A stretch of 64,000 bases of DNA, from contig NZ_JAMZFY010000002.1 in NCBI RefSeq assembly GCF_025457605.1, positions 372,001 to 436,000 of the forward strand. The letters run 5' to 3'. Position numbers and translations under genes: made by a program. This document shows, piece by piece, positions 16,414 through 25,905 of this stretch. The notes under the pieces are model-generated. The model saw only the letters and a list, made by a program, of their open reading frames with translations, was not told the origin of the DNA and did not search any database. The stretch's first letter is position 1. Every line of letters begins with the position of its first letter. This stretch comes from Haloarcula laminariae (lineage in GTDB: Archaea > Halobacteriota > Halobacteria > Halobacteriales > Haloarculaceae).

Positions 16414-17244
16414 CTACCGCAGCGTCGCCAGCTCGTCGTCGCTCAGCTCGATGTCGGCGGCGGCGACGTTCTGTTCGAGATGTTCGAGGCTCGCGGTCCC
16501 CGGAATCGGGAGCGTCACGTCCGACGATTCCAGGAGCCACGCCAGCGCGATCTGGTACGGCGTCGCGTCGTGGCGCTCGGCGATACCGTCGATGCCGTCG
16601 ACGTCGTCCAGTTCCCCGGCCGCGAGCGGGAACCACGGGATGAAGCCGATGCCGTAGTTCTCACAGGCGTCGAGTACGTCCTGTGTGTCCCGGTTGGCGA
16701 CGTTGTACTGGTTCTGGACCGTCGCTATCTCGACGATGTCGCGGGCCCGGTCCAGCTGGTCGACGCTGACGTTCGAGAGGCCGACGTGTTCGACCAGCCC
16801 CGCGTCCTTGAGTTCGGCCAGCGCGTGGACGGAGTCCTCGAAGGCGGTGTCCGAGTCCGGGCGGTGCAGCTGGTAGAGGTCGATGGTGTCGACGCCCAGG
16901 CGGTCCCGCGAGCAGAGGTACGCGTTGCGCAGGTAGTCGGGGTCGCCGTGGGGGAGCCAGTCGGCGTCGGTGTTGCGCAGCAGGCCTCCCTTGGTCGCTA
17001 TCACGAGGTCGTCGCGCTCGGTGTCGAGGGCCTCGCCGATGAGCCGCTCGGAGACGCCGGGGCCGTAGGAGTCGGCCGTGTCGATGAAGTCCACGCCAAG
17101 CTCCACGGCGCGGCGGACCACCTCGCGGGCGTTCTCCACGTCGTCGGGCTCGCCGATGACGTCCTCGCCGGTGATGCGCATCGCGCCAAAGCCGAGGCGA
17201 TTGACCGTCAACTCGCCGCCGATGTCGAAGGTATCGTCGGTCAT
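16414..17244 (-). CDS. Aldo/keto reductase
   Basis: 276 residues of the AKR (beta/alpha)8 fold. It reduces carbonyl compounds with NADPH. The catalytic tetrad is visible: Asp and Tyr in DFIDTADSYGPG (near 51-61), Lys in ATKGG (near 85) and His in LYQLHRPD (near 124). The start MTDDTFDIGGELTVNRLGFGAM is the usual family N-terminus. The physiological substrate is not known. Confidence 0.9.
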   Translation of the reverse strand: MTDDTFDIGGELTVNRLGFGAMRITGEDVIGEPDDVENAREVVRRAVELGVDFIDTADSYGPGVSERLIGEALDTERDDLVIATKGGLLRNTDADWLPHGDPDYLRNAYLCSRDRLGVDTIDLYQLHRPDSDTAFEDSVHALAELKDAGLVEHVGLSNVSVDQLDRARDIVEIATVQNQYNVANRDTQDVLDACENYGIGFIPWFPLAAGELDDVDGIDGIAERHDATPYQIALAWLLESSDVTLPIPGTASLEHLEQNVAAADIELSDDELATLR

Positions 17245-17294
17245 CGCTTCGGTGTAGGCGGGACGGCCTGAAATGCGGCCGGGTCGGTACGCCG

Positions 17295-17918
17295 TCAGTC
17301 GCGGCGCGCCTGGGACAGCCGGACGGAGAGGTAGCCGCCGGCGTAGAAGAGGACGACGCTGGCGACGAAGGCCACGAGCGAGACGGCGACGACCGGCAGC
17401 CCCATTCCGGAGGCCACGAACGGATTGGCGCCCACCGTCTCGACGTAGGCCCCGACGGCCGGTCCGCCGCCCAGCCCCACCGCGAAGAGAGCGACGGTAA
17501 GCAGGATGGCCAGGCCGCCGGTACCCAGGCCGACGTACCGCGCGAAGTCCTCGATGTCGAGCATCGTGTGGGCCTGGGACTCGGTCAGGGGCCTGCGCCG
17601 GATGCGGTACAGCGCCGTGCCGACCAGCAGCGCCGCCCCGAGTAGCTCCAGGACCCCGCCGAAGACGCCGAGCAGCAGGACCTTCGGCGAGGCGACGGCC
17701 GGGTCCGTCGCGGGGAGGTAGCCGGCGACGCTCGTCGGAAACAGTCCGTACATCGGTAACAGCGCGACCAGCGTGGCCAGCAGCGCGCTCTGGAGCATCA
17801 GCGTCCGCGGGACCGACTGGCGGAGAAACGAGTGCCGCTGGTAGCGGACTCGCTCGTACGTGCTTCCCGAGAGGATGGCGCTCGCGATGTGGTCGTGGGT
17901 CTCGGTGTCGGTAGTCAT
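17295..17918 (-). CDS. Uncharacterised four-helix membrane protein
   Basis: 207 residues. A 45-residue cytoplasmic N-terminus with basic motif YERVRYQRHSFLRQ precedes four hydrophobic segments (about 43-63, 82-106, 131-153 and 170-198). No family is recognised. TTATAATC on the minus strand at 17956-17963 provides a TATA box, leaving a leader of roughly 15 nt. It is a single gene. Confidence 0.7.
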   Translation of the reverse strand: MTTDTETHDHIASAILSGSTYERVRYQRHSFLRQSVPRTLMLQSALLATLVALLPMYGLFPTSVAGYLPATDPAVASPKVLLLGVFGGVLELLGAALLVGTALYRIRRRPLTESQAHTMLDIEDFARYVGLGTGGLAILLTVALFAVGLGGGPAVGAYVETVGANPFVASGMGLPVVAVSLVAFVASVVLFYAGGYLSVRLSQARRD

Positions 17919-18023
17919 AGGTGTTGCCGGTTCTGGCAGAGCTTTTTCAAGCGTGATTATAACCTTTGTGTCTGGCCCGGAAAACGCCGTCGTGGGGCCT
18001 GTACGGTGGGTTCCGCCTGGCTA

Positions 18024-19439
18024 CTACCTGGTATGAATCGCCTCGCCGCGGGCGTCCCTGGCGGCCTCGTGGACGGCTTCGGAGAGCGTGGGATGGGTGT
18101 GGACGGTCCCCGCGATGTCTTCGAGCCGGGCGCCGAGCTCGATGCCCAGCGACAGCTCCGCGACGAGTTCGGAGGCCTCTGGGCCGACAATTTGGGCGCC
18201 CAGCAGGAACTCCGTGTCCGCGTCGGCGACGATTCGGACGAACCCCTCGCGCTCGTCCAGCGTCAGGGCCCGGCCGTTGGCCCGCAGGGGCATCCGGCCG
18301 ACGACGGGGTCGAAGCCGGCCTCGCTCGCCTCGGCCTCGGTCAGCCCCACCGTCCCGATTTCGGGGTCGGTAAACACCGCCGCCGGAATCGCCTGGTGGT
18401 CCAGCGCCGCCGGCTCGCCCGCCGCGACCTCGGCGGCCACCTCGCCCTCGGCCATCGCCTTGTGGGCCAGCATCGGCTCGCCGGCCACGTCGCCCACGGC
18501 GAAGACGCCGTCGAGCTCGGTCCGCGCCCGCTCGTCGGTCGCCAGGAACCCGTTCTCGTCCGGGTCGAGGCCGACGTTTTCGAGGCCAAGGGTGTCGGTC
18601 ACCGGCTCGCGGCCCACGGCGACGAGGCAGCGGTCGGCGTGGTACTCCGTGACCGCGTCGTCCTCGTCGGTCGTCGCCACGCGGATGCGCCCGTCGTCGA
18701 GGTTCTCCCAGTCGCTCGCGGCCTCGCCGAAGGCGAAGTCGACGCCCAGCGCCTCGGCCCGCTCCCGGACTATCGCCGAGATGTCGTCCTCGTAGCCCGG
18801 CAACACGTCTTCCAGCATCTCCACGACGGTGACCTCGGCGCCCAGCTTCGCGAACACCGTCGACAGCTCCATGCCGATGTAGCCCGCCCCGACGACGAGC
18901 AGCTCGTCGGGCACCGTCTCCAGGGCCAGCGCCTCCCGCGAGGAGAGGATTCGCTCCCCGTCGAACGCGAAGCCGGGGACCTCGATGGGCCGGCTCCCGG
19001 TAGCGACGATAGCGTGCTCGAACGCGATGGGTTCGGGGTCCCGGTCCTCGCCGCCGTGGGCAACCCGTACCGTTCCCTCGTCGACGAACTCGGCGGTCCC
19101 CTCGACCAGCGTCACGCCCGCCGACTTGCACAGCGACTCGACGCCCCGTGTCAGCCGCGTGACGACGCCGTCCTTCCACTCGGCCATCGCCGTCATGTCG
19201 ACGGCCGGGTCCGCGAAGACGCCCATCTCCTCCGCGGCCCGGGCGTCGTGGGCGACGTCGCTCGCCGAGATGAGCGCCTTCGAGGGGATACAGCCGTGGT
19301 TCAGGCAGGTCCCGCCGTAGGCGTCCCGCTCGACCAGCGTCGTGTCCAGGCCGAGCCTCGCCGCCCTGATGGCGGCGACGTACCCGCCCGGACCCCCGCC
19401 GATGACCAGTACCTCCGTCGTCTCGTCTCCGTCGACCAT
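18024..19439 (-). CDS. lpdA: Dihydrolipoyl dehydrogenase
   Basis: 471 residues. The E3 enzyme reoxidises dihydrolipoamide with NAD+. The FAD site is VLVIGGGPGGYVAAIRAA near residue 10, the redox disulfide is GGTCLNHGCIPSK near 42-51, the NAD site is VVGAGYIGMELS near 180, and the C-terminal His-Glu pair is HPTLSE near 450. No 2-oxoacid dehydrogenase or glycine-cleavage gene is adjacent, so its partner complex is encoded elsewhere. Confidence 0.95.
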   Translation of the reverse strand: MVDGDETTEVLVIGGGPGGYVAAIRAARLGLDTTLVERDAYGGTCLNHGCIPSKALISASDVAHDARAAEEMGVFADPAVDMTAMAEWKDGVVTRLTRGVESLCKSAGVTLVEGTAEFVDEGTVRVAHGGEDRDPEPIAFEHAIVATGSRPIEVPGFAFDGERILSSREALALETVPDELLVVGAGYIGMELSTVFAKLGAEVTVVEMLEDVLPGYEDDISAIVRERAEALGVDFAFGEAASDWENLDDGRIRVATTDEDDAVTEYHADRCLVAVGREPVTDTLGLENVGLDPDENGFLATDERARTELDGVFAVGDVAGEPMLAHKAMAEGEVAAEVAAGEPAALDHQAIPAAVFTDPEIGTVGLTEAEASEAGFDPVVGRMPLRANGRALTLDEREGFVRIVADADTEFLLGAQIVGPEASELVAELSLGIELGARLEDIAGTVHTHPTLSEAVHEAARDARGEAIHTR

Positions 19440-19493
19440 ACTCGAAGCTGGACGGCTAACGGGATAAAAGAGGCGAGGGCGGTACGCCCCGTC

Positions 19494-20504
19494 TCACAAC
19501 ACGGACAGGTCCATATCTAGCGTGGGGTACCAGCCGGCGAGGGCGGGCAGGTAGACGCCGAGGAAGCGGTCGAGGAAGATGACGGGGATGACGACCGCCT
19601 CGGGGACGCCCAGACCGACGAAGACGGCGGTAGCGGTCGCCTCCGTGACGCCGATGCCGCCGGGCGTCAGCGGGAGGAGCGTGATGCTGTAGGCCGTCAC
19701 CAGGTAGAGCGGGAGCACGAGCGGGTCGACCGTCGCGCCGAAGGACAGGAACAGGAGCCACACCCGAACCCCGGGGGCGACGACCAGCGCCCCGGCCCAC
19801 CCGGCCCCGTAGCGCAGCCATATCTTCGGGTCCGTCGAGATACGACCGAACGCGTCGGCGGAGGCCTCGGTCACCTCGGGGAGCGCGCGGATGCGGTCGG
19901 CCAGCGCCGGGCCGACGCGGGGGACGCGCCCGGCCAGCGAGGCCAGGACGCCGACCAGCCGGTCCAGCGCGGTGAGGTTCATCCCGGCCAGCAGGACGAC
20001 GAGGCCCGCTCCGAGATACAGCGCCGTCGACAGCCCGAGCAGGAGTAGGAGACCGGTCGGGACCCGGCCCGCGATAGCGACCAGCCCGACGGCCGAGACG
20101 AGGCCGTAGTAGACGGCGTAGATGCCGGTGTGGGCGCCCGCGGCGGCGGTCGCGTCGCCGTAGCCGATGCCCGTCTCGGCCTTCAGGATGAAGGGGGCGG
20201 CCAGCCGGCCCGAGAGCCGCGAGGGGAGGAGCTGGTTGACGAAGTTCACCGCCAGGTCGACGCGGCCGGCGGTCAGCAGGGACACGCGGGCGAAGGGCGC
20301 GACGACGGCCCGCCAGGTGTCGAACCGTGAGACGACGCCGCCGACGGTGACCACCATCAGGGCGACGAGGACGGCGGGGTCGGTCGCCCGGAGCCTGGTG
20401 GCGACCGTGTCGAGGTCGACCTGCGAGAGGAGGAAGGCGAGCGCGGCCAACCCGACGCCGTACTGCAGGGCCGACACCGCGATATCTCGCCGGCTCGTCG
20501 ACAC
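19494..20504 (-). CDS. Flippase-like integral membrane protein (LPG synthase TM domain / UPF0104)
   Basis: 336 residues with about eight hydrophobic helices. The signature LPLTPGGIGVTEA near 275 marks the lysylphosphatidylglycerol-synthase transmembrane family, whose stand-alone members are thought to move lipid-linked molecules. GTG 20504 is one base after the stop of the polysaccharide deacetylase, so it is the last gene of a four-gene operon (GT2, DUF2304, deacetylase, this gene). That context suggests handling of a lipid-linked sugar; this is inference. Confidence 0.85.
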   Translation of the reverse strand: MSTSRRDIAVSALQYGVGLAALAFLLSQVDLDTVATRLRATDPAVLVALMVVTVGGVVSRFDTWRAVVAPFARVSLLTAGRVDLAVNFVNQLLPSRLSGRLAAPFILKAETGIGYGDATAAAGAHTGIYAVYYGLVSAVGLVAIAGRVPTGLLLLLGLSTALYLGAGLVVLLAGMNLTALDRLVGVLASLAGRVPRVGPALADRIRALPEVTEASADAFGRISTDPKIWLRYGAGWAGALVVAPGVRVWLLFLSFGATVDPLVLPLYLVTAYSITLLPLTPGGIGVTEATATAVFVGLGVPEAVVIPVIFLDRFLGVYLPALAGWYPTLDMDLSVL

Positions 20505-20505
20505 G

Positions 20506-21381
20506 TCAGTCCTCCCGTCGGCCCGCTCCGCGAGTCGCTGGGGCCCAGCCGGGGACGGCGTCGTCGAGGACCGACCGGGCAGTGACGAAGTCGAAGGGCT
20601 GGTCGAGGATGTAGGAGACGGCGTCGCGCATCCACTCGCCGGTGTGGTAGTAGACCCGCGAGGGGACCCCCTCGACCCGCGGGAGGCCCACGAGCTCCCA
20701 CGGGTGGACGTACAGCACCGGAGCGATACCGCGCCGGGCGAGCAGGCGCATCCCGAGCGCGGTGTACCGGGGGCCGAAAAAGCGGAGCCACGTCCCCGTC
20801 AGCGGGAGCCGCAGGCCCGGCATCACGCTGGCGGGCAGTTCGGCCAGACCGGCGGGGGCGTCGGGGTCGACGGCGGTCGCCGGCGCCGGGCTTTCGAGTT
20901 CGTACTCGCCCCCGTACCAGCCCGGAATGGCGCGGCTCGCGACGATACTGGAGTCGTAGCCATACCCCGTTTCGGCCAGCAGGTCGAAGTGGTCGTCGGT
21001 GATGTCGAAAGCCGGCGCGCGAAAGCCCGTCACGGACCGGCCGGTGAGCGATTCGAGCCGGTCGCGCGACGTTTGCAGCTCCTCGCGGCGCCGGTCGGCG
21101 TCGAGGTCGGAGAGGAGCTCGTGTGAGGTGGTGTGTGAGCCGATTTCGAAGCCGGCGTCGGCCAGCGCTTCGATGTGGTCGGGGTAGCGGTCGACGAGCG
21201 AGGCGACGACGAAACACGTCGTGCTCGCGTCCCGCTCGGCCAGCGTCTCCCGGAACCACTCCAGCCCGTTCAGGCCGATACCCTGTTGGTCGGTCGTCCC
21301 GGACGCCGAGCGGTAGGCGGGCGTCTGGTCGAACAGCTCGACGTCGATGGAGAGGACCGCGCGGCCGACGGTGTCACTCAT
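20506..21381 (-). CDS. Polysaccharide deacetylase (NodB domain, CE4)
   Basis: 291 residues. CE4 enzymes remove N- or O-acetyl groups from glycans using a metal held by Asp and two His. Motif 1 is LSIDVELF near residue 10, the HxxxxH metal motif is in GSHTTSHEL near 78, and the arginine motif is GFRAPAFDI near 120. No signal peptide is visible, so it may act in the cytoplasm on a lipid-linked sugar. It overlaps the DUF2304 gene by eight bases. Confidence 0.88.
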   Translation of the reverse strand: MSDTVGRAVLSIDVELFDQTPAYRSASGTTDQQGIGLNGLEWFRETLAERDASTTCFVVASLVDRYPDHIEALADAGFEIGSHTTSHELLSDLDADRRREELQTSRDRLESLTGRSVTGFRAPAFDITDDHFDLLAETGYGYDSSIVASRAIPGWYGGEYELESPAPATAVDPDAPAGLAELPASVMPGLRLPLTGTWLRFFGPRYTALGMRLLARRGIAPVLYVHPWELVGLPRVEGVPSRVYYHTGEWMRDAVSYILDQPFDFVTARSVLDDAVPGWAPATRGAGRRED

Positions 21382-21730
21382 CGCGGAGTTCCTCGACCTC
21401 GCTGCGCAGCAGGCTGACCTCCTCGTTGAGCCGCGAGAGGCGGTCGTAGAGCTTCCCGATGCGGTTGAACAGGTAGGTCGCGACCACGAACAGCGTGAGA
21501 TTCGAGATGACCAGGATGGCGCGGGCCTTCAGCTCCAGCCCCAGGACCGTCGCGACGACCTGGAAGACGTTGGGGAAGACGGCGACGAAGATGAGGCCGC
21601 CGCCGATGGCGAGCGAGACCACGAAGAGGGCGATGGCCTCGCGGCCCTGTTTTACCAGCATGTAGCCGTTGACGAGGAAGGCGATACCGACGACCAGCGC
21701 CATGAAGTTGACGAGGGTGTACTCGGCCAT
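21374..21730 (-). CDS. DUF2304 membrane protein
   Basis: 118 residues with three hydrophobic helices (about 5-25, 32-55 and 68-90) and a C-terminal coiled-coil-like stretch (LYDRLSRLNEEVSLLRSEVEELRDE). DUF2304 proteins are commonly encoded next to family 2 glycosyltransferases, as here. The role may be as a membrane partner of the transferase. Two bases separate it from the GT2 gene and it overlaps the deacetylase by eight bases. Confidence 0.85.
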   Translation of the reverse strand: MAEYTLVNFMALVVGIAFLVNGYMLVKQGREAIALFVVSLAIGGGLIFVAVFPNVFQVVATVLGLELKARAILVISNLTLFVVATYLFNRIGKLYDRLSRLNEEVSLLRSEVEELRDE

Positions 21731-21732
21731 AG

Positions 21733-22410
21733 TTAGCGAAAGAGCAGCACGCGGAGGATGGTGTCGGTCATCCGAATCGGGTACAGCGCGAAGGTGTCGA
21801 GGGTGAACTGGGACTCGCCTTCCTCCCGTGTGGGCATCTCCGTGGACACCTCGGTGATGCGGTAGCCGCCTTTGGCGGCCTCCAGGGTCTGTTCGATGGC
21901 CCAGTGTTTGTCCCCGCGGTGGAGGATATCGGCGAGCATCGACACCCGGTAGACGCGGAACCCGCTGGTCACGTCCGTGATTTCGATGTCACCCAGACGG
22001 TTGACCAGCCGGGTGAAAAACTGGATGCCGACGTTGCGGGTCGCGGAGTAGTCCTGATAGCTCTCGTTGAGATAGCGGCTGGCGATGACCATGTCGTAGC
22101 CGCCGGTGGCCACGTCCACGAGTTCGGGAATCTTGGCCGGGTCGTGCTGGCCGTCCGCGTCGACCTGGACGACCCAGTCGTAGTCGTGTTTGATCGCGTA
22201 CTGGTAGCCGGTCCTGACCGCGCCGCCGACGCCCGTGTTGAAGACGTGCTCGACGACGGCGGCGCCGTGGTCGCGAGCGATAGCGGCGGTGTCGTCGCTC
22301 GACCCGTCGTCGACGACGACGACCTTGTCGACGTACTCCCCGGTCTGGTCGATGACCGGTCCGATGGTCTCGGATTCGTTGTACGCGGGAATGACGGCGA
22401 CGGTACGCAC
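21733..22410 (-). CDS. Family 2 glycosyltransferase, dolichyl-phosphate sugar synthase-like
   Basis: 225 residues. The GT-A fold begins TVAVIPAYNESETIG, with VVVDDGSSDDT near 33 and the metal-binding VDADGQHD near 88. It lacks C-terminal membrane helices. Relatives transfer a sugar from UDP or GDP to dolichyl phosphate at the membrane. First gene of the four-gene operon. TATATAT at 22435-22441, read on the minus strand, predicts a start at 22410-22411, so its mRNA is probably leaderless. Confidence 0.88.
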   Translation of the reverse strand: MRTVAVIPAYNESETIGPVIDQTGEYVDKVVVVDDGSSDDTAAIARDHGAAVVEHVFNTGVGGAVRTGYQYAIKHDYDWVVQVDADGQHDPAKIPELVDVATGGYDMVIASRYLNESYQDYSATRNVGIQFFTRLVNRLGDIEITDVTSGFRVYRVSMLADILHRGDKHWAIEQTLEAAKGGYRITEVSTEMPTREEGESQFTLDTFALYPIRMTDTILRVLLFR

Positions 22411-22434
22411 TATTTGCCCGGTATTCAGCAGCCG

Positions 22435-22441
22435 TATATAT
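22435..22441 (-). promoter_or_regulatory. TATA box of the glycan operon
   Basis: TATATAT lies 26-28 bases upstream of the minus-strand ATG at 22410. The divergent gene at 22506 has only a weak CTATTGG box near 22480. Confidence 0.55.
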
Positions 22442-22505
22442 GCGTTGTGTCATGCCGTCGTCACAGACGGAAAGACCTATTGGCGCGCTCTCGGGGAGTT
22501 TGGAT

Positions 22506-24044
22506 ATGACGCGGACGTTCGTCGTCGGGCTCGACGGCGCGAGCTGGCGGCTGCTGGACCCGTGGATAGCGGCCGGCGACCTGCCGAACCTGGCCGAGTT
22601 ACGGGCCGACCACACCTGGGCAGAGACCGAGAGCTGTCTCCCGCCCGTGACCTTCCCCAACTGGAAGTGTTACTCCGCCGGGAAGGACCCCGGCGGGCTG
22701 GGCGTGTTCTGGTTCGAACACATCGACCTGGCGAACGAGCGCATCGACGTGGCCAAGGGCGGCGACTTCAAGACGGCGGAGCTCTGGGACTATCTGGCCG
22801 ACGACGGCCAGACCCCCGGCGTCGTCAACATGCCGACGATGTACCCGCCACGCGATATCGGCGGCCCCGTCGTGGCCGGCGGCCCCGACGCCGTCCAGGG
22901 GGAGTACCGCTCCATCGACAGCGGCTACGCCGCCCCCGAGGGGCTGGAAGCGGAGTTAGAGGAGCTGTTCGACTACCGGGTCCATCCGGACCCGCTGCTG
23001 TCGGGCAACGACGAGCGCGGCGCCGAGGTCGACGCCATCCTCGACGTCATGGAGAGCCGCTTCGAGGTGGCACTGCATCTCTTAGAGGAGAAGGACCTGG
23101 AGTTCGTCCACGTGACGCTGTTCTACCTGAACGTCCTCCAGCACTTCTTCTGGGACGACGAGCCGACCAAGCGGGCGTGGGAGCTGGTCGACGAGTGGCT
23201 CGGCGAACTCGCCGCGATGGACGACCTGAACCTCGTCCTGATGTCCGACCACGGGAGCGGCCCGACGACGACGGAGTTCTACATCAACGAGTGGCTCGCC
23301 GAAAACGGCTACCAGGCCCACGAGCGGACCGTCGAGGACTTCTTCCGGCCGCTGGGACTCACCCGCGAGAACGTCCTCGGGGTGGCGAAGAAGGCCGGCG
23401 TCGTCGACCTGCTGGCCAAGACCGTCCCCGAGTCCATCCAGCAGTTGGTCCCCCAGAGCGCGGGGGCCAAACGCGCCCGGAAACTGGAGGCCATCGACCT
23501 CGAACACACGCAGGCCGTCGCCAGCGGCCAGGGCCCCATCTACCTGATGCCCGGTACGCCCGAATCCGTTCGCGACCAACTCATCGAGGACCTGCGGGCC
23601 GTCGAGGACAGCGAGGGACCGGTGTTCGACGGCGTCTACCGCGGCGAGGAGGTCTACAGCGGCGAGTATGTCGACGAGGGCCCCGAAGTCGTCGTGGACA
23701 TGCGCGACGGCGTCCACGTCAACGACGGCATCGGCGGCGGAGAGATACAGACCGCGCCGGACCGCTGGGCCGCCGAAAACACCCGCAACGGCATCTTCCT
23801 CGCCAGCGGGCCCGACTTCACCAGCGAGGGCGAAATCGACCAGATCAGCATCACGGATATGGCGCCGACCATCCTGGCCGCCCACGGCGTCGACATCCCC
23901 ACCGACATGGTCGGCGAAGTGCTGCCCATCCACAGCGAGACGCCCGAGGTCGGCGAGCGCGACCCGATAGACATCGGCGCCCGCGGCGAGGGGACCAGCG
24001 AGGAAGTCGCCGACAGGCTCCAGCAGCTGGGCTACATGGAGTAG
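22506..24044 (+). CDS. Alkaline-phosphatase-superfamily phosphodiesterase
   Basis: 512 residues. Type I phosphodiesterase / nucleotide pyrophosphatase fold. The first metal Asp is in FVVGLDGASW near residue 7, the likely catalytic Thr in PPVTFPNWKC near 48, and the second metal site in LMSDHGSG near 246. It has no signal peptide, so it is probably cytoplasmic. ATG 22506 is preferred over an open upstream extension. It is divergent from the glycan operon; relatives often sit beside glycosylation genes, but the substrate is unknown. Confidence 0.85.
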   Translation: MTRTFVVGLDGASWRLLDPWIAAGDLPNLAELRADHTWAETESCLPPVTFPNWKCYSAGKDPGGLGVFWFEHIDLANERIDVAKGGDFKTAELWDYLADDGQTPGVVNMPTMYPPRDIGGPVVAGGPDAVQGEYRSIDSGYAAPEGLEAELEELFDYRVHPDPLLSGNDERGAEVDAILDVMESRFEVALHLLEEKDLEFVHVTLFYLNVLQHFFWDDEPTKRAWELVDEWLGELAAMDDLNLVLMSDHGSGPTTTEFYINEWLAENGYQAHERTVEDFFRPLGLTRENVLGVAKKAGVVDLLAKTVPESIQQLVPQSAGAKRARKLEAIDLEHTQAVASGQGPIYLMPGTPESVRDQLIEDLRAVEDSEGPVFDGVYRGEEVYSGEYVDEGPEVVVDMRDGVHVNDGIGGGEIQTAPDRWAAENTRNGIFLASGPDFTSEGEIDQISITDMAPTILAAHGVDIPTDMVGEVLPIHSETPEVGERDPIDIGARGEGTSEEVADRLQQLGYME

Positions 24045-24086
24045 CAGAGCCGGGGCTTTTCAGCGCGCACCCTCTTATCTTCGGAC

Positions 24087-24701
24087 ATGCACGCCCCCCT
24101 CCGGGCCGGCCTCGCCGTCTACAACGCCGGCCGGTACCACGCCGCTCACGACGCCTGGGAGGACCACTGGCTCGACCTCGACGAGGGCGACGACGAGCGC
24201 CTCCTCCACGGGCTCATCCAGTTCACCGCCGTCGTCCACCACGGGACAGACGGGAACCGCTCGGGGGCCGAGGGGTTGGCCGAGAGCGCCGAAGAGTATC
24301 TGGCGGCCCTGCCCGCCGACTACCGCGGCGTGAACCTCGACGACGTGCGGTCGTTTCTCGCGCGGGTGACAGCGGACCCGAGCGCAATCGACTGGGACGA
24401 CCCGCCGACGCTGACACACGAGGGCCGCGTCGTGGGCTACGAGAGCCTCGATTTCGAGGCGTCGGTCGTCGCCGCCCGCGTGCTCGCCGAGGCCGAGGGC
24501 TACGACGAGAGCGTGGTCGAGGACGCCGTCACGTACGCCCGCCGGGAACTCGACGACCGGGGCGAGGGGCACTTCGTCGGCCAGCTGTTCGCGTTCGTCC
24601 AGGAGACCGAGAACCGACCGTTCGTCTACGCCCACCTCTCGAACCACGTCGAGCGGGAGCACCAGAAGGACGACGACGTGGCCGGGCTGTTCGACTCGTA
24701 A
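24087..24701 (+). CDS. DUF309 domain protein
   Basis: 204 residues. The N-terminal third has the DUF309 pattern: YNAGRYHAAHDAWEDHW near 12-28 and LLHGLIQFTAVVHH near 40-53, an alpha-helical domain with conserved His/Glu residues. The C-terminal part (FVGQLFAFVQETENRPF...) is acidic and helical. No biochemical role is established. It lies 42 bases after the phosphodiesterase and may be co-transcribed. Confidence 0.85.
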   Translation: MHAPLRAGLAVYNAGRYHAAHDAWEDHWLDLDEGDDERLLHGLIQFTAVVHHGTDGNRSGAEGLAESAEEYLAALPADYRGVNLDDVRSFLARVTADPSAIDWDDPPTLTHEGRVVGYESLDFEASVVAARVLAEAEGYDESVVEDAVTYARRELDDRGEGHFVGQLFAFVQETENRPFVYAHLSNHVEREHQKDDDVAGLFDS

Positions 24702-24778
24702 CCGCTGGCCGGAGTACAGTGAGCGCTCGTTACACGTCCCGCGCGTAGCCAAAAGACCGAGAGAGCGACCGGGAACAG

Positions 24779-25849
24779 CTAGTCGTCCGCGGTCCCCTCG
24801 ACCCGTGGAGCCCCGGCGTCGTGCTGGACGAGCCCCTGGCCCACCCCGAGCGCCTCGTCGGTGCGCCGGACGCTCTGTTCGGCGCTCGCGGTCCGCCCGG
24901 AGAGCGCCCTGACGGCGTCGATGTTCTCGGGGACCACGTCGGCCTCCTGGTGGATGGCCTGGAACAGATACAGGTCCCGGCCCTCGACGGTGACGGACTC
25001 CGCCCAGATGCAGTTCTCCCAGACGTCCCCGCGCGGGCGGCCGGCGTCGCGGGTGTACTCCTTGAGTTTGCCGGCGCCGTCGATACCGAGCGTCTCGGGG
25101 ATGAGAAACAGGCGGGATTCGTCGGCCAGCAGGTCCCGGACTTCGGCGGCGGTGGGTTCGGACTCCAGCGTGACGTTGACCGAGTGGGTGTGCATCTGCG
25201 TCGTCGGCACCTTCATCCCCATCGTGTCGATGGCGAGGTCGGGAAACACCGTCTGTACGTCGGGGCCGTGGTGGGAGGGAATCTCGACGGGGTCCGGGAG
25301 GGTGTCGTTGATTGGGCCGCGGCCGGTCTGGCCGGGGTCGCCCCCGCGCCGGACCAGCGTCACGCGGGCCTTCTCGATGCCGTACGACTCCGAGAGCGGC
25401 GCGAACAGCCGCGAGAGCCCGGTCGTGTTACAGGAGACCACGCGGGCGGTGTCGGCGCCGACGGCGGCGTCGTAGTTGGCCCGCGCGTTGAAACTCACGT
25501 CGGCCACGTCGGCCGATTCCCCGCCCTGGAAGATGGCCGGGGTGTCGTGGTCGGCGTAGAGAGCGGCGTTGGTCTCGCCGACGCCGCCGGGCGTGGTGTC
25601 GACCACCACGTCGCTGGCCTCGACCATGTCCCGGACCGTGCCAGCGGTGTCGAGCCCCGCTACGTCGAAGGGGCCGCCGCCGTCCTCGCCGGCCGCGAAG
25701 AGGTCGTAGCCGCGGTCTGCGGCGATGGTCGCCTCGAAGTTCGGCGACCGTTTGGCGACGCCGGCGACCGTCATATCTGGCTGGACACGCACCGCGTCGG
25801 CGACCCGTTTGCCGATCGTGCCGAAGCCGTTGACGCCCACATGGAGCAT
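24779..25849 (-). CDS. Type II (archaeal) glyceraldehyde-3-phosphate dehydrogenase
   Basis: 356 residues. The archaeal-type phosphorylating enzyme, which in haloarchaea is generally the gluconeogenic GAPDH. The Rossmann motif is [13 protein letters not shown] at the N-terminus and the catalytic Cys is in [12 protein letters not shown] near 141. [10 protein letters not shown] near 194 is typical. The frame continues far upstream without a stop, but ATG 25849 starts the family N-terminus exactly. The promoter region carries a possible TrmB-type site. Confidence 0.95.
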   Translation of the reverse strand: MLHVGVNGFGTIGKRVADAVRVQPDMTVAGVAKRSPNFEATIAADRGYDLFAAGEDGGGPFDVAGLDTAGTVRDMVEASDVVVDTTPGGVGETNAALYADHDTPAIFQGGESADVADVSFNARANYDAAVGADTARVVSCNTTGLSRLFAPLSESYGIEKARVTLVRRGGDPGQTGRGPINDTLPDPVEIPSHHGPDVQTVFPDLAIDTMGMKVPTTQMHTHSVNVTLESEPTAAEVRDLLADESRLFLIPETLGIDGAGKLKEYTRDAGRPRGDVWENCIWAESVTVEGRDLYLFQAIHQEADVVPENIDAVRALSGRTASAEQSVRRTDEALGVGQGLVQHDAGAPRVEGTADD

Positions 25850-25871
25850 GGAAGTGGGTTGCGGGCGGGAG

Positions 25872-25904
25872 GATATATTATTTGTGATTAATAATGATAT
25901 AAAC
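25872..25904 (-). promoter_or_regulatory. AT-rich promoter of the GAPDH gene
   Basis: Two TATA-like boxes are present on the minus strand: TAATATAT (25872-25879), which fits a leaderless start at 25849, and TTTATATC (25896-25903), which would give a leader of about 23 nt. The stretch 25871-25906 is strikingly AT-rich compared with its surroundings. Confidence 0.5.
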
Positions 25905-25905
25905 T

